A stretch of DNA of 7,425 bases, from NCBI GenBank assembly GCA_030643145.1, contig DAOWMJ010000097.1, positions 1 to 7,425 on the forward strand, written 5' to 3'. This DNA is from Candidatus Latescibacterota bacterium. GTDB taxonomy: Bacteria; Krumholzibacteriota; Krumholzibacteriia; Krumholzibacteriales; WJIX01. Position 1 is the stretch's first letter, and each line of letters starts with the position of its first letter. A program made the translations under genes and the position numbers. Of the stretch, positions 6,919 through 7,425 are shown one piece after another. The notes below the pieces were generated by a model. The model worked only from the letters and a program-made list of their open reading frames with translations. It had not been told where the DNA came from and searched no databases.

Positions 6919-7425
6919 ATGAAATCGTTTTTTAAGTCATTTTTCGCGTCACTTCTCGCGATAATAGTAGTTGTTCTGATTCTTGTTCTTATTGGAGTGG
7001 GAGCGGCTTCTATGTCGGGGAAAAAGGAACCGATCAAGGATGGGTCATATCTTGTGATAGATATCTATGGAGATATGCAGGAGTATTGTCCTCCGGCGGG
7101 CATTATGTCTGAAATAATCGGGGACAAGCCTGAGACTCTTCAAAGGATTCTCGGCAATCTTAAAAAGGCCGCTGTTGATGACAGAATCGAAGGCGTCATC
7201 GTGAAAATGTCCAGCAGCAATACTGCCGGAAGAGCGATAATGCAGGAGATTAGAGGAGCGATCAAGGTAGTTCAGGAAAAGGGGAAGAAGGTATATGGAT
7301 TTTCAGACTCGATTGACCGCCAAACTTACTATCTCGCGAGTGCCTGCGATGCGATATATATGCCCCCGACAGCATATATCAACTTTTTAGGGTTTTCAGT
7401 TACGACACAGCATATACGCGGGACA
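6919..7425 (+). CDS. sppA: Signal peptide peptidase SppA (long form), 3'-truncated by the window edge
   Basis: The first 169 codons are open to the window end. Residues 9-30 form one hydrophobic helix after a short basic start (MKSFFKSFF), an uncleaved inner-membrane anchor. The rest matches the N-terminal, non-nucleophile half of long-form SppA (protease IV): DGSYLVIDIYGDM (41-53), a helical segment with LQRILGNLKKAAVDDRIEG (74-92), VIVKM (93-97), GRAIMQEIRGAIKVVQEKGK (104-123), then YYLASACDAIYMPPTAYINF (137-156) and GFS (158-160). In E. coli SppA the general base Lys209 lies a few dozen residues after this last motif and the nucleophile Ser409 lies in the second half, so both would be beyond the window; neither can be checked here. 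The enzyme cuts released signal peptides in the membrane and works as an oligomer. The gene is transcribed away from the AT-rich cassette, with its own long upstream region. Confidence 0.85.
   Translation, partial: MKSFFKSFFASLLAIIVVVLILVLIGVGAASMSGKKEPIKDGSYLVIDIYGDMQEYCPPAGIMSEIIGDKPETLQRILGNLKKAAVDDRIEGVIVKMSSSNTAGRAIMQEIRGAIKVVQEKGKKVYGFSDSIDRQTYYLASACDAIYMPPTAYINFLGFSVTTQHIRGT

Noticed and set aside
6905..6925. GGTTCGAAAT, which resembles a tRNA T-loop.
   Set aside because: No flanking T-stem, anticodon arm or acceptor stem can be formed; the site is the spacer between the sppA ribosome site and its ATG.
6807..7037. Minus-strand open frame of 76 codons across the sppA start.
   Set aside because: It is antisense to the SppA membrane anchor and ribosome site and shows no domain.
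1..7425. CRISPR array, insertion sequence, rRNA or tRNA gene.
   Set aside because: No regularly spaced repeats, transposase-like protein, terminal inverted repeats or structural RNA signature was seen on reading both strands.

Overview
The window is 7,425 bases of ordinary bacterial chromosome carrying an AT-rich accessory patch. The long genes run near 50% G+C by hand count of sampled lines. Secreted or periplasmic DUF3857/transglutaminase-like proteins, a bacterial OPT transporter and a long-form SppA protease together suggest a Gram-negative, didermic bacterium. I favour an uncultured member of the Bacteroidota/FCB-like or a neighbouring candidate phylum, but nothing here fixes the taxon.

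Layout. Bases 1-3389 hold two tandem plus-strand paralogues with a DUF3857 / transglutaminase-like / DUF3858-like layout. The first is cut at its 5' end by the window edge and keeps a complete Cys-His-Asp triad. The second is complete, starts inside the first one's stop codon (TAATG), has a signal peptide, and has Glu where the catalytic His should be. Bases 3472-5577 (minus strand, convergent with the pair) encode an OPT-family oligopeptide transporter of 701 residues. Bases 5649-6480 (minus strand) hold a two-gene cassette: a small hypothetical protein of about 78 residues, then an AbiEii/MNT-type nucleotidyltransferase of 196 residues, 4 bases apart. This cassette is only about one third G+C, unlike its flanks, and looks like an acquired toxin-antitoxin-type module. 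Bases 6532-6918 are non-coding and AT-rich and carry inverted repeats upstream of sppA. From 6919 to the window end is the N-terminal part of signal peptide peptidase SppA, truncated by the window edge before its catalytic lysine.

How the genes may work together. The tandem pair is probably one transcription unit making two envelope proteins, one likely catalytic and one likely non-catalytic. SppA (degrading signal peptides in the membrane) and the OPT transporter (importing peptides) could both belong to general peptide turnover, but they are transcribed apart and no direct link is visible. The cassette sits between them and may transcribe toward the OPT gene, with no terminator visible between.

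I see no tRNA, rRNA, CRISPR array, transposase or integrase. The best candidates for novelty are the His-to-Glu transglutaminase paralogue beside an intact one, the nucleotidyltransferase/small-protein pair, and the possibly structured leader of sppA. None of these is proven to be a new system from the sequence alone.
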